NCBI GenBank assembly: GCA_041741455.1
Contig: JBGSJZ010000112.1
Coordinates: 13,404-77,403 of the forward strand
Length of the DNA: 64,000 nt
Origin: CALESS01 sp041741455
GTDB taxonomy: Bacteria > Chloroflexota > Anaerolineae > Anaerolineales > Anaerolineaceae
Direction of reading: 5' to 3'
In this document: positions 32,954 through 45,760 of the stretch, one piece after another
Position numbering within the stretch: position 1 is the first letter of the stretch
Layout of the letters: each line of letters opens with the position of its first letter
The notes under the pieces: model-generated
The model's input: only the letters and a program-made list of their open reading frames with translations
Database searches by the model: none
What the model was told of the DNA's origin: nothing
Position numbers and translations under genes: made by a program

Positions 32954-33960
32954 TGGAAGAAAAACCAGTCGTCATCATTCTGCGCGGCGATGATCGCCAG
33001 GGCATCCAGCAGGCGCTGCAAGGTATGCAAGCCCGCCTTGGCGACCCATCCATCGCCAGCCTGAACCTGACCCGGCTGGAGGGTCGCAGCGCCAGTGAAG
33101 AAGAACTACGCACCGCCACCCTGGCCATGCCTTTCTTGTCCGAGCGCCGACTGGTGATATTGACTAACCCACTGGCGCGTGCCACCAACGCTCAGTCCCG
33201 TACCCGCTTCATCAACTTACTGGATGCGCTGCCCGACACCACCGCCCTGGTGCTGGTGGTGGAAGATCACGAGAAAGTGAAGCGTGGCGAAGCTGAATGG
33301 GAGACGCTGACCCCTGGGCACTGGCTGGTGCAATGGGTCGGCAAATCCAAAGGCCGGGGAATGATCCGGGATGTAGCGTTACCGCGTCTGGAACAAATGG
33401 CCGGCTGGATCCGGAAACAGGCGGAGAGCCTGAAGGGTCAATTCACCCCGGCGGCAGCCGCTACCCTGGCTGCCCATACCGGTAACGACACCCTGCTGGC
33501 CAAGCAGGAGATTGAAAAGCTATTGGAATACGTCAACTACGCCCGTCCAGTGGAAGCCGAAGAGGTGGAAATGCTGGTCGCCCCTGGCGGGCAGGTGGAT
33601 ATCTTCAGCCTGGTGGATGCCATGGCCAATGGGGATGCTGCCAAAGCCCTGCGCAGCCTGAACAAATTACTGGAGGAGCAAGACGCCTTTTCCTTGTTTG
33701 GCATGGTGTTACGCCAGTTCCGCCTGCTGCTGCAAACCCGTGAGGTGCTGGATGAAGGTGGCGGGGCAGAGCGGGTGGCATCCGAACTGCGACAGCCGCC
33801 ATTTGTCGCCCAAAAGTTGAGCAAACAAGCCGGCCGCTTCAGCATGACTGCCCTGGAAACCATCCATCATAAATTACTGGAAATGGATGAGGCCGCTAAA
33901 ACTGGCCAGATGCCGCTGGACCTGGCCTTGCAGACTTTTGTAGCCAGTCTGGCACGTTAA
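32953..33960 (+). CDS. holA: DNA polymerase III delta subunit HolA
   Basis: 335 residues. The N-terminal AAA-like domain has VVIILRGDDRQGIQQALQ, ATLAMPFLSERRLVILTNP and LVLVVED; the middle has AATLAAHTGNDTLLAKQEIEKLL; the C-terminal collar domain has DIFSLVDAMANGDAAKALRSLNKLL. Delta is the subunit of the clamp loader that opens the beta ring. No ATP-binding P-loop is expected in delta. The ATG overlaps the preceding stop (TAATG). Confidence 0.9.
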   Translation: MEEKPVVIILRGDDRQGIQQALQGMQARLGDPSIASLNLTRLEGRSASEEELRTATLAMPFLSERRLVILTNPLARATNAQSRTRFINLLDALPDTTALVLVVEDHEKVKRGEAEWETLTPGHWLVQWVGKSKGRGMIRDVALPRLEQMAGWIRKQAESLKGQFTPAAAATLAAHTGNDTLLAKQEIEKLLEYVNYARPVEAEEVEMLVAPGGQVDIFSLVDAMANGDAAKALRSLNKLLEEQDAFSLFGMVLRQFRLLLQTREVLDEGGGAERVASELRQPPFVAQKLSKQAGRFSMTALETIHHKLLEMDEAAKTGQMPLDLALQTFVASLAR

Positions 33961-34183
33961 CAAACACCTGATCATCGTCGCTACCATCACCCAATCTTCT
34001 GGAAAATCGTCCATCCTGGCCTTCTCCTAGCTGGTGGAGGATGTTTGGCATAAAAATTGCGCCCATTAGAGACGGAAAAGCAGCTCCTGATAAAATTGTT
34101 AAGTTAAGTCACCTTCCAAAACCTTGATTCTTATAGCCAGTTTTACTATGATGAACATAGCTCGGATTTTAAGGAAAACCAAA

Positions 34184-37100
34184 ATGAAGCATCTCAAAAT
34201 CGGCCTGGGAACGCTGGTGATAATCGGTATTTTTCTTACCCTTTTCAAACCTCCAACCAGCCTGACCCAGGCTGCTGGCTTGCCTCAAACCACCCCCGAA
34301 CCCAGCGCGCCTCTCCAGGAAGCCGCCCTGCGCCAGGCATTCACACAGGCCATCCAGAATCGCACGGATGTGCTGGCGTTTATCATCCATCAGATTGAAG
34401 TGGAACGGGTAACGTTTTCAGAAGATGGTCAGATCGCCCTGCTCTTCCTGCAGATGCGGGATAGGGAGACCGGTGAAGTGATTGCCACTGAACCCGGCCT
34501 GGCCATTGCCCACTTGAACCCTGCCGCAGATGGTACAAGCGCCCTGGACTGGAAGGTCAGCCTGCAGGCGGACGCGGACTGGACCGAGCAGGTTACCAAC
34601 CTACCGGTTGGGATGCTGACCGAGGAAGGGCGCTTCATGTACCTGCCATCAAACGACCCGGATGGGATCGTCACCTTGACGGAACCCATTCGCGGCTACA
34701 AATTACCCTGGGCAGCCGGCTTATCCAAAAGTTTAAGCGGCTCGATCGGTCACTTTCTCATTTATTTTTCCTGTTCCGAGCTATCTTGCCGCTATGCGTA
34801 TGATTTTGCCGATGGGACCATGTTCCCCTTGCTGGCCGCGCGCGGGGGTACTGTATACATACGCTATGATTCATGTGCCAATTACGATCCGAATTGTTCC
34901 AACTACATCGTTTTAAAGGACAGTTCCACCACCCCGGTTACCTACCAACTGTATTTACACATCGCGAATGAATCCATCCCGGACAGCCTGACGGTTGGCG
35001 CCAATGTCCTGCGGGGCCAATACATCGCCAATGTGGATGATACCGGCTATTCGACTGGCCACCACCTGCATTTCCATGTTCACACCAATGCAGCCAGTTA
35101 CTGGGGCAACAGCGTGGATATTGCCTTCGATGAAGTCCCTTTCAACGACGGCGAGCCGCGCACCTGTTATGAGCGGGATAACTGGCCCGCGTACGGAACC
35201 GGCTGCGCCAATAGCTATACCTCGCAAAACCAGGGCGCCAACCCGCCGACCGGCAGCCTGACCTTGCCGTCTCCCGGCTCCGTGTTCAGCGCTTCCATCA
35301 TTTCAATTGCCGGCAGCGCCTCGGACGATATTGCAGTCACCAAGATTCAACCGGTGGTCAATTATGGTTCGGGCTGGCAGGAAATTGGCAGCGGATTAAC
35401 CATCACCCCGGCGAAAAACGTCACCTTCAACGGGGATGTCGATCTGTGCTCGGCGAATACGCCGGATGGACCGATACAAGTTGGCGTTTATGCCTATGAT
35501 TATGAAGGCAATCGCTCAGCCAATGTACTCGGGATCCGCCAGGTCTTCAAGAGCGCCACCTGCACCATTCCGCCCCCGCCGGCCTGTCAGCCCACTTCCA
35601 ACCAGATTGCCCTGTACACCGATGTGGACTATCAGGGCATGTGCCAGTCCTTCGGTGTTGGGAACTATACGGAATGGAACGGCACCCTTTCCTCTCTGCT
35701 GGCCAATAAAATCGAATCCATCCTGGTCGGCAGCAATGTGACCGTTACCGGCTATGACGGGGATTATGATCCCACCTACATTAAGTTTGCCGGTCGGGGC
35801 GAGACGTATTACACCTCTGACGCCAACCTGGCAGATAACAAGTTCACCAGTAATAAAATCACCGCCATCCGAGTCCAATCCAAATCTGTCCTGTTCAGCC
35901 CGGTCATTGATCCGATCGGTCCGGATCTCAGCCGCTCGCCGCTCAGCACGGAGTCGTTGGTCCTGAGTGCAGTCATCGGCGATGAGTATGAAAATGCAGA
36001 TGGGGCGAATACATTTACCGGTACGCTCAGCGGCCCGAATGGAACCGTGAACCTGCCTGAGAAGAAATATCCGATCTGGTCGGTTGGGAATCTGGCAGCA
36101 GGCAGCTACACCTTTACCACCACTGCCAAGAGCGGCTCTCTGACCAAGAGCACCTCCAAAACCTTTACGGTTGAGAGCGCCAGCCTGCCGGCAGCAGCCA
36201 ACCGCAGCCTCCCCTACCTGGATCCAATGGAAAGCGGGGTCAACGATTGGTTGGCCAGCGGTCTGTGGCGTCAATTCACATACGATCGAGATGGTTCCAG
36301 CACCACCGTCTGGGGATACAACCAAGGGACAGGCTACAACAGCGATACCATCCGGGAAGGGGACTTAACCTCCCCGCCCATCAGCCTGCCCGCCAATGGC
36401 GCTTATCTCAGGTTTGATTACCTCTATCAGACAGAAAGTGAGAACCCGGTCTGGGATCAACGCCGGGTGCAGGTATCCGTAAATGGTGGCTCGTTCAGCG
36501 ATCTTTTGCAGCTAAGCGATGACCCGATGAATTACTGGCTGCACTCTCCAGTCATCAACCTGACCGGGAGTGCATACGCTGGCCAAACCATCCGCATCCG
36601 TTTTCACTTCAACACCATTGATCGAGTGGCAAACGCCAATCTGGTTGGCTGGCTGGTGGACAACGTCAGCCTGACGACTACCCCGCCGGACCTGACCTGC
36701 GCCGAAAGCAGCCCCAACGACACCCCTGCTGCTGCGACCGCCATCAGTGTGGAGAGCAGCAAAAACGGCGTCATTTGCACGGGTGGAGACCTGGATTATT
36801 ACTCCTTCAGCGCTTCTGCCGGCCAACGCCTGGTGGCCTCTATCGAAGCGGTCAGCCTTGGCTCAAGCCTGGATAGTGTGCTCAAACTCCTGGATTCGGA
36901 TGGCAAGTCTGTGCTGGTGGAAAATGACGACGTTTCAGAGGAGAACCAGGATTCGTACCTGGCCTACACCGTCCAGCGCAGCGGCACATACTACCTGCGG
37001 GTCAGCGCCTGGGACCACCCCTCCGGGGGCAGCCCGCTGCACACCTACAGCCTGACCCTGGACCAGGATCTTGAACAGCCCTTCATCTCCCTTTCTTATC

Positions 37101-38077
37101 CAACCTCCTTGTGGATCCCCGGTCCGGTGTTCCCGGTGATCGCCGACCTGGTGGATGCAGGCGGCAGCGGGGCGAATCTGGTGGATGTCTATTTCCACTC
37201 AACCGATTGGATCAATGGTCTGTGGGAACTGGTTGGGTCGGATGAAATTCCAGATGATGGCTTTTATATTCCATTGGACCTGACCAGCAAATCCCCGGTG
37301 GGAGGTTCCCTGCTCGTCCAGGGTTTTGACCAAACTGGCCGCAGCGCCATTGCCCTGGTCAGCCCTTTGACCTACGATACCAGCCTGCCCAGCGCCTCCT
37401 TCACCCCGCTGCCGGTCAGCAGCTCCACGATCTTCCCGGTGAGCTGGAGCCTGAGCGATACCCTGAGCGGCCTGGCAGGATTTTCCATCCAGGTCAAAAT
37501 GGATGGTGGAAACTGGTCTGATTGGTTGACTGCCCCGGCCCTGGATTTGCGCCAGGAGTGGTTCGTTGGTGAGCTCGGCCATACCTATGGCTTCCGCTTG
37601 CAGGCAGTGGATGTTGCGGGTAATGTCCGGGCATATCCGGATGGACCCGAAATCTCGACCGTTGTCTCCAACTGCACCCCGGATGCCTATGAAGATCTGG
37701 ATGACCTTTTCGTCTCAGCGCCGTTGCTCAATTTGAATTCAGGGCAAGATCATAATTTCTGCGGGGTGTCTGACTCGGATTGGTTGAAGGTTCAAACGGT
37801 GAGCGACCAAACCTTGCTGATATCGATTTTCGCTGGCCCCAATCTAGGCGCATATCGCATGAGCCTTTTTGCCTCCAATGGAACGACCCTTTTACAGGAA
37901 GTGACCAACCCCGGTTCAGGAGGGGTAGCGGCCCTCTCGATTACGCCACCAGCCGGAGGCAGCACTTACCTGGTGCGGATCCAACCCCTGATTACTCAAC
38001 TGGCAGGGGATGCCAACAGTTACCAACTGGCTGTATCCCCTCTATCTCACATGTATTTGCCGAGTATTTTACGGTAG
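34184..38077 (+). CDS. Large secreted multidomain protein with M23 peptidase-like domain
   Basis: 1297 residues from the ATG at 34184 (AAGGA upstream). A signal peptide (about 1-28) is followed by an N-terminal region, an M23/LytM-like domain with CRYAYDFADGT (Asp about 205) and GHHLHFHVH (about 292-299), an Ig-like region, a beta/gamma-crystallin-like segment (about 475-565, LYTDVDYQGMCQSF), a MAM or immune-inhibitor-A-like beta-sandwich (about 673-836), and two bacterial pre-peptidase-like domains (about 840-960 and 1155-1285). It ends HMYLPSILR. It probably acts on cell walls or proteins outside the cell. The catalytic first histidine is not certain, so it may be non-catalytic. Confidence 0.8.
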   Translation: MKHLKIGLGTLVIIGIFLTLFKPPTSLTQAAGLPQTTPEPSAPLQEAALRQAFTQAIQNRTDVLAFIIHQIEVERVTFSEDGQIALLFLQMRDRETGEVIATEPGLAIAHLNPAADGTSALDWKVSLQADADWTEQVTNLPVGMLTEEGRFMYLPSNDPDGIVTLTEPIRGYKLPWAAGLSKSLSGSIGHFLIYFSCSELSCRYAYDFADGTMFPLLAARGGTVYIRYDSCANYDPNCSNYIVLKDSSTTPVTYQLYLHIANESIPDSLTVGANVLRGQYIANVDDTGYSTGHHLHFHVHTNAASYWGNSVDIAFDEVPFNDGEPRTCYERDNWPAYGTGCANSYTSQNQGANPPTGSLTLPSPGSVFSASIISIAGSASDDIAVTKIQPVVNYGSGWQEIGSGLTITPAKNVTFNGDVDLCSANTPDGPIQVGVYAYDYEGNRSANVLGIRQVFKSATCTIPPPPACQPTSNQIALYTDVDYQGMCQSFGVGNYTEWNGTLSSLLANKIESILVGSNVTVTGYDGDYDPTYIKFAGRGETYYTSDANLADNKFTSNKITAIRVQSKSVLFSPVIDPIGPDLSRSPLSTESLVLSAVIGDEYENADGANTFTGTLSGPNGTVNLPEKKYPIWSVGNLAAGSYTFTTTAKSGSLTKSTSKTFTVESASLPAAANRSLPYLDPMESGVNDWLASGLWRQFTYDRDGSSTTVWGYNQGTGYNSDTIREGDLTSPPISLPANGAYLRFDYLYQTESENPVWDQRRVQVSVNGGSFSDLLQLSDDPMNYWLHSPVINLTGSAYAGQTIRIRFHFNTIDRVANANLVGWLVDNVSLTTTPPDLTCAESSPNDTPAAATAISVESSKNGVICTGGDLDYYSFSASAGQRLVASIEAVSLGSSLDSVLKLLDSDGKSVLVENDDVSEENQDSYLAYTVQRSGTYYLRVSAWDHPSGGSPLHTYSLTLDQDLEQPFISLSYPTSLWIPGPVFPVIADLVDAGGSGANLVDVYFHSTDWINGLWELVGSDEIPDDGFYIPLDLTSKSPVGGSLLVQGFDQTGRSAIALVSPLTYDTSLPSASFTPLPVSSSTIFPVSWSLSDTLSGLAGFSIQVKMDGGNWSDWLTAPALDLRQEWFVGELGHTYGFRLQAVDVAGNVRAYPDGPEISTVVSNCTPDAYEDLDDLFVSAPLLNLNSGQDHNFCGVSDSDWLKVQTVSDQTLLISIFAGPNLGAYRMSLFASNGTTLLQEVTNPGSGGVAALSITPPAGGSTYLVRIQPLITQLAGDANSYQLAVSPLSHMYLPSILR

Positions 38078-38097
38078 ACTTGCCTACAGAACACAAT

Positions 38098-38133
38098 AGC
38101 GGATGCAGACAAGCCTGATCTGCATCCGCTTTA
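38098..38133. terminator. Bidirectional terminator between secreted protein and PilZ genes
   Basis: A 12-bp perfect stem (AGCGGATGCAGA with TCTGCATCCGCT) and 9-nt loop in the gap between convergent genes, followed by TTATT. Confidence 0.8.
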
Positions 38134-38172
38134 TTGATTGACTTAATTTCCATTTAGCGCAACAGCTGCTCC

Positions 38173-38475
38173 CTAACGGGTCAAATCCACGGCAAAACAC
38201 AAGCACTTCGGGGAAAACTCTACTCGAACCACTTTTCCGCTAACTTCCAGGGTGGAGGTATTGTCCAAATTGGGGATGGCCAGCCTGACCTGATCACCAA
38301 CCTGGGGGGAATAAATGGATGATTTCAATGGAAGGCGAACCAAAATTCCAGTGGCCGAAACATTCACGCTGCGGCCGCCCAGACGGCGCGGAGCCAAAAT
38401 TTTCACCGGCCGGCTCCAGGGCATGCGATTTGCCCGGCGCGCTTCCTGATACTCCAAAACGTTTGACTGAAACAT
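38173..38475 (-). CDS. PilZ-domain protein
   Basis: 100 residues from the ATG at 38475, which has GGAGGTGG 4-5 nt upstream; a longer reading has no such site. The single PilZ domain has the cyclic-di-GMP motif RRANR (RxxxR, about 13-17) and NVSATG (N/DxSxxG, about 38-43), both intact, followed by beta strands QVGDQVRLAIP and VSGKVVRVEF. A stand-alone PilZ protein would act as a small cyclic-di-GMP effector. No diguanylate cyclase, flagellar or cellulose gene is nearby to indicate the target. Confidence 0.85.
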   Translation of the reverse strand: MFQSNVLEYQEARRANRMPWSRPVKILAPRRLGGRSVNVSATGILVRLPLKSSIYSPQVGDQVRLAIPNLDNTSTLEVSGKVVRVEFSPKCLCFAVDLTR

Positions 38476-38637
38476 AACCACCTCCAGCGTAAACCCCTCC
38501 ACACAACTCCATGATAGCATAAACTAAATGAAATTCAAGTGGGTTCGGGGAACTTTTTGTGTATGATTTGCTTAAATTCAGTTAATGTTGGTTTAAGGAA
38601 AAGTCCTGAAACTACTTGCAATTTCAGATATCCTCTG

Positions 38638-38643
38638 TATAAT
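38638..38643 (+). promoter_or_regulatory. -10 box 6 nt before the ATG of the 38650 gene
   Basis: TATAAT at 38638-38643; the ATG begins at 38650. There is no Shine-Dalgarno, so the transcript is probably leaderless. Confidence 0.55.
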
Positions 38644-38649
38644 TAGGTT

Positions 38650-39567
38650 ATGCGCAACTTACGAAGCGCCTCCTGGGTGGTCATTTTACTCATAATCCTC
38701 GTCATTGCTCCGCACGTTGCACTGGCACAGACCGGGGGAGTAAAAAATTTTCCCGATGGTTTCTCACTCAGCGGGGAGTGGCTGACTGCCTGGAATTCAT
38801 CCCCGGACCCCTACACCGAATTTGGTACCCCGATCACAAAGGTGATGACCTCCGCCACCGGTGAACAGGTGCTCTACACCCATCAGGCACGTTTTCGCCA
38901 AACGACGGAAGGCATCGTGATTGACCCGCTGGGCAGTATGCTCTACACCCCCGGAAAACCGGCTAATTTTGCGATGAACCCTGGGGCTTGTCGGGAATGG
39001 GGGAAAACAGGTTTTAACATCTGTTATTCATTCTTGCAAGTATTTGCCAGCCACGGCCCAATGTTAGGCGCGCCGCTGGCGAACGCTGAAGAAATGAATG
39101 GCCGGATTGTCCAGGCATTTGAATATGGCTGGCTGGAATGGCGCCCGGAAAACCCGCCCAACCAGCGCGTGGTCTTCATGGACCTGGGTCGCATCGCTTT
39201 CGACCTGTGGGAACACGGCAAAGGTGACACGATAGATGACCGCGGCATCGGCTCCAAGTTTCCGATAACGGCCTTTGCATTTGTGGAACGAGCCATTTTA
39301 CCTGCCGGCATGGAGCAAACACTTTTTGTTATTGCCCGCACTTCCGATTATAGACCGCTGAAAGATGTGATTGTCCAGGTGAAGTTGGAATATCCCGATG
39401 GACGAGTTCTCGGATTTCAATCAGGATATACAGATGCCGATGGCATTGCCCGCTTCACTTTCCCGGTGGACGGGATGGAAAATGGCCAGGTGGTGCAGGT
39501 TCAAGCCAGCTTATTCCTGGGGACCTCAACTGCCCAGGCTGCAACTTCTTTCCGGATCTGGCATTAA
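38650..39567 (+). CDS. Secreted hypothetical protein
   Basis: 305 residues with a signal peptide (MRNLRSASWVVILLIILVIA..., cleavage near ALAQ, about 26). I recognise no catalytic family. The region LSGEWLTAWNSSPDPYTEFGTPI and SHGPMLGAPLANAEEMNGRIVQAFEYGWLEW resembles repeat units (LGxP...G..Q.FE.G.....) seen in secreted proteins of related bacteria, and the C-terminal 90 residues look like an Ig/CNA-B-type beta-sandwich (VQVKLEYPDGRVL, YTDADGIARFTF). It is followed by a compact terminator, so it is a single-gene unit. Confidence 0.75.
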   Translation: MRNLRSASWVVILLIILVIAPHVALAQTGGVKNFPDGFSLSGEWLTAWNSSPDPYTEFGTPITKVMTSATGEQVLYTHQARFRQTTEGIVIDPLGSMLYTPGKPANFAMNPGACREWGKTGFNICYSFLQVFASHGPMLGAPLANAEEMNGRIVQAFEYGWLEWRPENPPNQRVVFMDLGRIAFDLWEHGKGDTIDDRGIGSKFPITAFAFVERAILPAGMEQTLFVIARTSDYRPLKDVIVQVKLEYPDGRVLGFQSGYTDADGIARFTFPVDGMENGQVVQVQASLFLGTSTAQAATSFRIWH

Positions 39568-39589
39568 CCAAAACCCGCCCGCTGATTTC

Positions 39590-39610
39590 AACCGCTTCGG
39601 CGGTTTTTTT
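39590..39610 (+). terminator. Rho-independent terminator
   Basis: AACCGC-TTCG-GCGGTT followed by seven T: a textbook tetraloop terminator 22 nt after the stop of the secreted protein gene. Confidence 0.93.
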
Positions 39611-39822
39611 ATCTCCCAATCTGTGCTCCAACCAATTGCAAGGTGGTACCCTCCCCTGCGAAAACCAAAGCGTTCCGCATCCAAGACAATGCCCCAACCG
39701 ACAGGGAAAAAGGATCTGTCATTAATCACAGCCAGGCAGTGGGAGAAGGGTTTTGTATCATGAGGTTATCTTTTTATGCAATGTTTATTGCTTTTTTTAA
39801 TCTTATGGAAAGGCAAATCTAG

Positions 39823-40092
39823 ATGAAAAAGAGGGTGGGGGTGATTGCGGCGGCGCTGGATGCCTGGTGGGGGCGGCTGGACCTGGAGAAGCTGGTGCGT
39901 TACACGAACTATATGCGCAACCTGACGGCTGCCCGGCGGCTGGGATACCTGCTGGAGCGGCTGGGGATGCAGACCGAATTAACGCGGATGCGACTAAGCC
40001 GGCAGGTGCGGACGAGTTATGGGCGGCTGGAGCCGGGACGACCGTGGAAGGGGGATCTGGAGCGGAAGTGGCGGATGGATGTGAATGATTAG
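39823..40092 (+). pseudogene. C-terminal remnant of an AbiEi-family antitoxin/regulator
   Basis: An 89-residue reading whose sequence LDLEKLVRYTNYMRNLTAARR, LGYLLERLGM and RLEPGRPWKGDLERKWRMDVN matches, by recognition, the C-terminal domain of type IV (AbiEi) antitoxins. The N-terminal winged-helix half is absent: upstream lies only A+T-rich non-coding DNA, and no AbiEii nucleotidyltransferase toxin follows. It is therefore a truncated relic, bordered on its right by tandem repeats. It might still be translated from its ATG, but no ribosome binding site is clear. Confidence 0.55.
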
Positions 40093-40100
40093 CTGGTAGC

Positions 40101-40146
40101 TGGTGGCTCGTAGCTCGTGGCTGGTGGCTCGTAGCTCGTGGCTGGT
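40101..40146. repeat. 21-bp tandem repeat, two units plus partial
   Basis: TGGTGGCTCGTAGCTCGTGGC occurs twice in direct succession (40101-40121, 40122-40142) and continues with TGGT. Confidence 0.9.
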
Positions 40147-40291
40147 TCCTACGCACCCTGTGGGAGAGCAACGCGACCCTGAAAAGAAGAGAGAGACCGA
40201 TCGCGGGCACGGGCTGGTGTTGGCTGAGTTTGGGGACTGGCATACGGCCTGCACCCCTGCGGGGCATAGATGCCCTTACCAACCCCCGGTC

Positions 40292-40312
40292 GGGCGACCC
40301 GCCGGGTCGCCC
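40292..40312. repeat. G+C-rich palindrome
   Basis: GGGCGACCC-GCC-GGGTCGCCC, a 9-bp perfect stem followed by CTACC; typical of palindromic intergenic repeats. Confidence 0.75.
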
Positions 40313-40317
40313 CTACC

Positions 40318-40451
40318 ATGGGACCAGGACGACTGACGTCGCTACTACGGGTTGGGGAATGACGAGCGGCCGGTCCCACCTACGATGGGACCAGGACGAC
40401 TGACGTCGCCACTACGGGTTGGGGAATGACGAGCGGCCGGTTGCACCTACG
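40318..40451. repeat. 67-bp tandem direct repeat, two units
   Basis: Units start at 40318 and 40385 with ATGGGACCAGGACGACTGAC and differ by only a few bases (for example GCTACT versus GCCACT, and the last ten bases). Confidence 0.92.
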
Positions 40452-40631
40452 GATTCCACAAATCCGCGCGCCGTTCGCTAACATGACAATAATTAGCCGA
40501 TTTATGGATAGATAGTACTAGATCATTCCCCTGTTTGCCATTACACTCAAAGGTTGAATGTCCGGATTCTTTTGCTGGATTGATTTGACCGAACTAACCG
40601 TGCAAACGGATTTTCTTACAGGAGTGTTCTT

Positions 40632-44207
<3,576 letters not shown>

Positions 44208-44223
44208 TCGATCCGTATCCATC

Positions 44224-44255
44224 CTGTCCGGGGTGGAACCTTCCGCTCCGGACAG
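44224..44255 (+). terminator. Hairpin between nifJ and the DHOD-like gene
   Basis: CTGTCCGG ... CCGGACAG with an inner GGAA-CC-TTCC stem. There is no long T-run, so it may be a partial terminator or mRNA-processing element that sets the ratio of the two gene products. Confidence 0.6.
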
Positions 44256-44281
44256 ATCCCTTATTTACCAATGGAGGAAAT

Positions 44282-45289
44282 ATGGCTGATCTGAGCACAA
44301 CCTATTTGGGATTACAGTTGAAAAACCCGGTCGTGGCTTCGGCCTCTCCACTTTCCAAGAAGGTGGACACGGTCCGGCGTCTGGAAGATGCCGGTGTGAG
44401 TGCAATCGTGATGTATTCTCTGTTTGAAGAGCAAATTGTGCATGAAAGCAAGGCTCTTGATCACTTCCTGAATCAGGGCACCGAATCATTTGCAGAAGCC
44501 ATCACCTACTTCCCGGACCTGGAGCACTATAATGTGGGACCAGAGGAATACCTTAACCTGATCCGTCGCCACAAGGAAGCCGTGCAGATCCCAATCATCG
44601 GCAGCCTGAATGGCAACACGACCGGCGGTTGGGTGGAATACGCCAAAAAGATCGAGCAAGCGGGTGCAGATGCGCTGGAATTGAACATCTATGATGTGCC
44701 AACCGACTTAAAAATGTCCAGTCAGGATATGGAACAGTCGTATGTGGATCTGGTCAGCGATGTGCGTAAGCAGATTCACATCCCGCTGGCCGTCAAGCTC
44801 AGCCCATTCATCACCGCCCTGCCGGGTTTTGCCAGCCGGTTGGTTAAGGCTGGCACCAATGGCCTGGTGCTGTTTAACCGTTTCATCCAGCCCGATCTCG
44901 ATATCGAGACACTGGAAGTGGTGCCCACCCTGCACCTGAGCACATCGGAGGAAATTCGCCTGCCGCTGCGCTGGGTAGCCATTCTACACGGACGCATCCA
45001 GGCCGACCTGGCATTGACGAGCGGTGTGCACACCGCCAATGATGTTTTGCGCTCAGTTATGGCTGGCGCCAGTGTCACTCAGGTAGCTTCCGAGTTGATT
45101 GCCAAGGGCCCAGGCCGTGCGACTGAAATTTTAGCCAACATGGAAAAGTGGATGGCTGAATTTGAATACACTTCGGTGCGACAAATGTGCGGCAGTATGA
45201 GCCAAAAAGCTGTTGCTGATGCCAGCGCCTTTGAACGGGCGAACTATATGAAGGCACTAACCAGCTTCGATAACCGTCTGCGCTATTAA
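44282..45289 (+). CDS. Dihydroorotate dehydrogenase-like flavoprotein next to nifJ
   Basis: 335 residues of the TIM-barrel DHOD family: LGLQLKNPVVASASPLS at the N-terminus, IPIIGSLNGNTTGGW, ALELNIYDVP, LAVKLSPF and a C-terminal TSGVHTANDVLRSVMAGA FMN-phosphate region. It differs from PyrD in the active-site loop and belongs to the subgroup that regularly sits beside nifJ; its actual reaction is unknown. A GGAGG site precedes the ATG at 44282. It probably shares the nifJ transcript across the intervening hairpin. Confidence 0.85.
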   Translation: MADLSTTYLGLQLKNPVVASASPLSKKVDTVRRLEDAGVSAIVMYSLFEEQIVHESKALDHFLNQGTESFAEAITYFPDLEHYNVGPEEYLNLIRRHKEAVQIPIIGSLNGNTTGGWVEYAKKIEQAGADALELNIYDVPTDLKMSSQDMEQSYVDLVSDVRKQIHIPLAVKLSPFITALPGFASRLVKAGTNGLVLFNRFIQPDLDIETLEVVPTLHLSTSEEIRLPLRWVAILHGRIQADLALTSGVHTANDVLRSVMAGASVTQVASELIAKGPGRATEILANMEKWMAEFEYTSVRQMCGSMSQKAVADASAFERANYMKALTSFDNRLRY

Positions 45290-45325
45290 TTAGCAGTTTT
45301 TCAACCTGATTTCACCTTAAATCAA

Positions 45326-45360
45326 AACCGTGGAAAGTCTCCGAAACTTTCCACGGTTGT
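45326..45360. terminator. Bidirectional terminator between DHOD-like and tatB genes
   Basis: AACCGTGGAAAGT-CTCCGAA-ACTTTCCACGGTT, a 13-bp perfect stem, between convergent genes. Confidence 0.9.
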
Positions 45361-45376
45361 TTATTCTTGTGTTCAC

Positions 45377-45745
45377 TCAATTGCCCGGTACACCACCCGC
45401 ATCGCTGGGTGGGACCGGTGGGGTTTGTTCCAGATCAGTGGCAGCCTGCCCGGTCGTCCGGATCTCCCGGCTGACACCCAGGATGGTTTGGTTAGCTTCC
45501 TGCCCCGTCTGGCGCAAGGAGGCTTTGACCTCTTCCAGGCCGGCCTCGCGCACCAGTTTACGCGGTAGATCGCTGACCTCGCGCTGGGCGGTGGTGATGT
45601 CCTTCCAGAACGGCGAGCGCACCAGTTTGCGAATCCAACGCCCGATCTTGCGCGACATCTCCACCATACCCTGCGGGCCGAGGACAATCAGCGCCAGGAT
45701 GAGGACAAGAACAATCTCAAGGGGACCAATACCCAGGATTTCCAT
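45377..45745 (-). CDS. tatB: Twin-arginine translocase subunit TatB-like
   Basis: 122 residues: one N-terminal helix in the family form GPLEIVLVLILALIVLGPQG, an amphipathic helix (RKIGRWIRKLVRS) and a long charged tail. The GPxE hinge and longer tail fit TatB rather than TatA. TatB with TatC recognises twin-arginine signal peptides. It is the last gene of the tatC-tatA-tatB operon, 15 nt past tatA. Confidence 0.82.
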   Translation of the reverse strand: MEILGIGPLEIVLVLILALIVLGPQGMVEMSRKIGRWIRKLVRSPFWKDITTAQREVSDLPRKLVREAGLEEVKASLRQTGQEANQTILGVSREIRTTGQAATDLEQTPPVPPSDAGGVPGN

Positions 45746-45760
45746 TCCAAAGAGGCGGAG

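Larger units (their letters stand above)
40093..40631. other. Repeat-rich intergenic stretch upstream of nifJ
   Basis: No gene is supported in these 539 bases. They hold two units of a 21-bp tandem repeat (40101-40142), a G+C-rich hairpin (40292-40312), two units of a 67-bp tandem repeat (40318-40451) and, in the last 170 bases, the presumptive nifJ promoter region, in which I see no clear -35/-10 pair. Confidence 0.65.

Noticed and set aside
35516..36325. 269-codon minus-strand open frame inside the large secreted protein gene
   Set aside because: It lies wholly within the coding region of the 1297-residue protein, with no promoter, ribosome binding site or domain.
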